Of a stretch of DNA of 64,000 bases, positions 63,682 through 64,000 are shown piece by piece (within the stretch, counting starts at the first letter, position 1; every line of letters begins with the position of its first letter). The notes beneath the pieces were generated by a model, which was given only the letters and a program-made list of their open reading frames with translations, had not been told where the DNA came from and made no database searches. The stretch comes from Allocoleopsis franciscana PCC 7113 (lineage in GTDB: Bacteria > Cyanobacteriota > Cyanobacteriia > Cyanobacteriales > Coleofasciculaceae), in contig NC_019738.1 of NCBI RefSeq assembly GCF_000317515.1, forward strand, positions 7,280,001-7,344,000. The letters are read 5' to 3'. A program made the translations under genes and the position numbers.

Positions 63682-63697
63682 TGTGATGGGTATCACA
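63682..63697. promoter_or_regulatory. CRP-type site, perfect consensus
   Basis: TGTGA-TGGGTA-TCACA agrees at all ten arm positions with the cAMP-receptor-protein consensus, also used by cyanobacterial SyCRP1. It ends 111 bases before ATG 63809. Confidence 0.5.
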
Positions 63698-63808
63698 AAA
63701 GGATATATCTTCGCATCACACTTTATCTATCTTAGGGATCACAGAGAAATCTTGATAAAAAGTTCATATTAGTTACATAGAAAAGAAAATTTTTTTGGTA
63801 AAGATACT

Positions 63809-64000
63809 ATGTCAGCCCAACTCTTTTCCTCTTCGATGAGCATTGAAGAGCGCGTTGCACAAATCTTGATGGAGCGAAGAGTTACTTATACCGATCAGCA
63901 AATGCTCAGGTGGGCTTTAGTGTCTCAACAGGAGCTTGATGAGCAAGAGCGGACGCTGATTGATCGAGTATTTTACGGTGTGCGGCATGGCTTACTCAGA
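63809..64000 (+). CDS. Hypothetical protein, N-terminal part (runs off the window)
   Basis: ATG 63809 opens a frame that stays open to the last base (64 residues seen, MSAQLFSSSMSIEERVAQIL...). The visible part is helical and charged, without a signal or membrane segment, and reads as real protein (RRVTYTDQQMLRWALVSQQELDEQERTLIDRV). It may be the start of a cyanobacterial small helical protein. Function unknown. It has a CRP-type site upstream. Confidence 0.6.
   Translation, partial: MSAQLFSSSMSIEERVAQILMERRVTYTDQQMLRWALVSQQELDEQERTLIDRVFYGVRHGLLR

Overview
The window is chromosomal DNA from a cyanobacterium, most likely a filamentous one of the Coleofasciculus/Microcoleus/Moorea type (inference). 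The evidence is the dense scatter of the HIP1 octamer GCGATCGC inside genes, heptameric short tandem repeats (CTTCTGC / GGTTGAA), a SasA-type circadian kinase with a KaiB-like sensor domain, a GH57 branching enzyme, several Uma2 (DUF820) genes and many multidomain sensor kinases. No rRNA, tRNA, CRISPR array or intact transposase was found.

Layout. 1-8.1 kb: 3' end of a glutamate synthase gene, a NodB-type deacetylase lipoprotein, an exported protein of unknown role, a two-gene exopolysaccharide unit (shrunken SLBB export-type protein, then a BY-kinase) and three small cyanobacterial proteins. 8.2-13.5 kb: housekeeping genes (dxs, mtnA, a Uma2 gene, a UbiH-like FAD hydroxylase). 13.5-21.7 kb: an accessory island on the minus strand. 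Downstream of yebC lies a 1390-residue protein with three TIR modules, one membrane helix and 14 WD40 repeats, then a small secreted protein, then a truncated paralogue whose N-terminus is a captured copy of the yebC 3' end (58-bp direct repeat, 57 of 58 bases identical). 21.8-28.1 kb: four minus-strand signalling genes (response regulator, GAF/PAS kinase, REC-GGDEF-EAL, REC-kinase). 28.4-40.5 kb: a solute-binding lipoprotein, glucokinase, histidine phosphatase, group 2 sigma factor, mutY, sasA, a GH57 enzyme, a Uma2 gene and a seven-blade WD40 protein.

40.7-48.6 kb: accessory genes, comprising an hsdM remnant, two Uma2 genes, a five-repeat exported protein, a GGCT-like enzyme, a MITE-like element, a phosphodiester glycosidase and an unusual fusion of a PD-(D/E)XK nuclease-like domain to a ParA ATPase. 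48.7-54.3 kb: a phnD-GNAT-phnC-phnE transporter unit (phosphonate or selenate type), split by an opposite-strand mini-gene, then bioB.

54.7-63.5 kb: a copper and envelope-stress neighbourhood. It starts with a kinase that has a complete ethylene-receptor-like copper/ethylene site and a DXCF cyanobacteriochrome GAF domain. Next come a Cu(+)-ATPase and a cupredoxin, and then a copper-chaperone gene broken by a TAA codon. MerR-family-type promoters precede both the ATPase and the chaperone. A Spy-like LTxxQ protein then stands divergent from a NarL-type two-component pair. The last gene (63,809 on) runs off the window and has a perfect CRP-type site upstream.

The strongest candidates for undescribed biology are the TIR-TM-WD40 island with its captured yebC tail, the nuclease-ParA fusion, and the ethylene/light receptor kinase beside its likely copper supplier.
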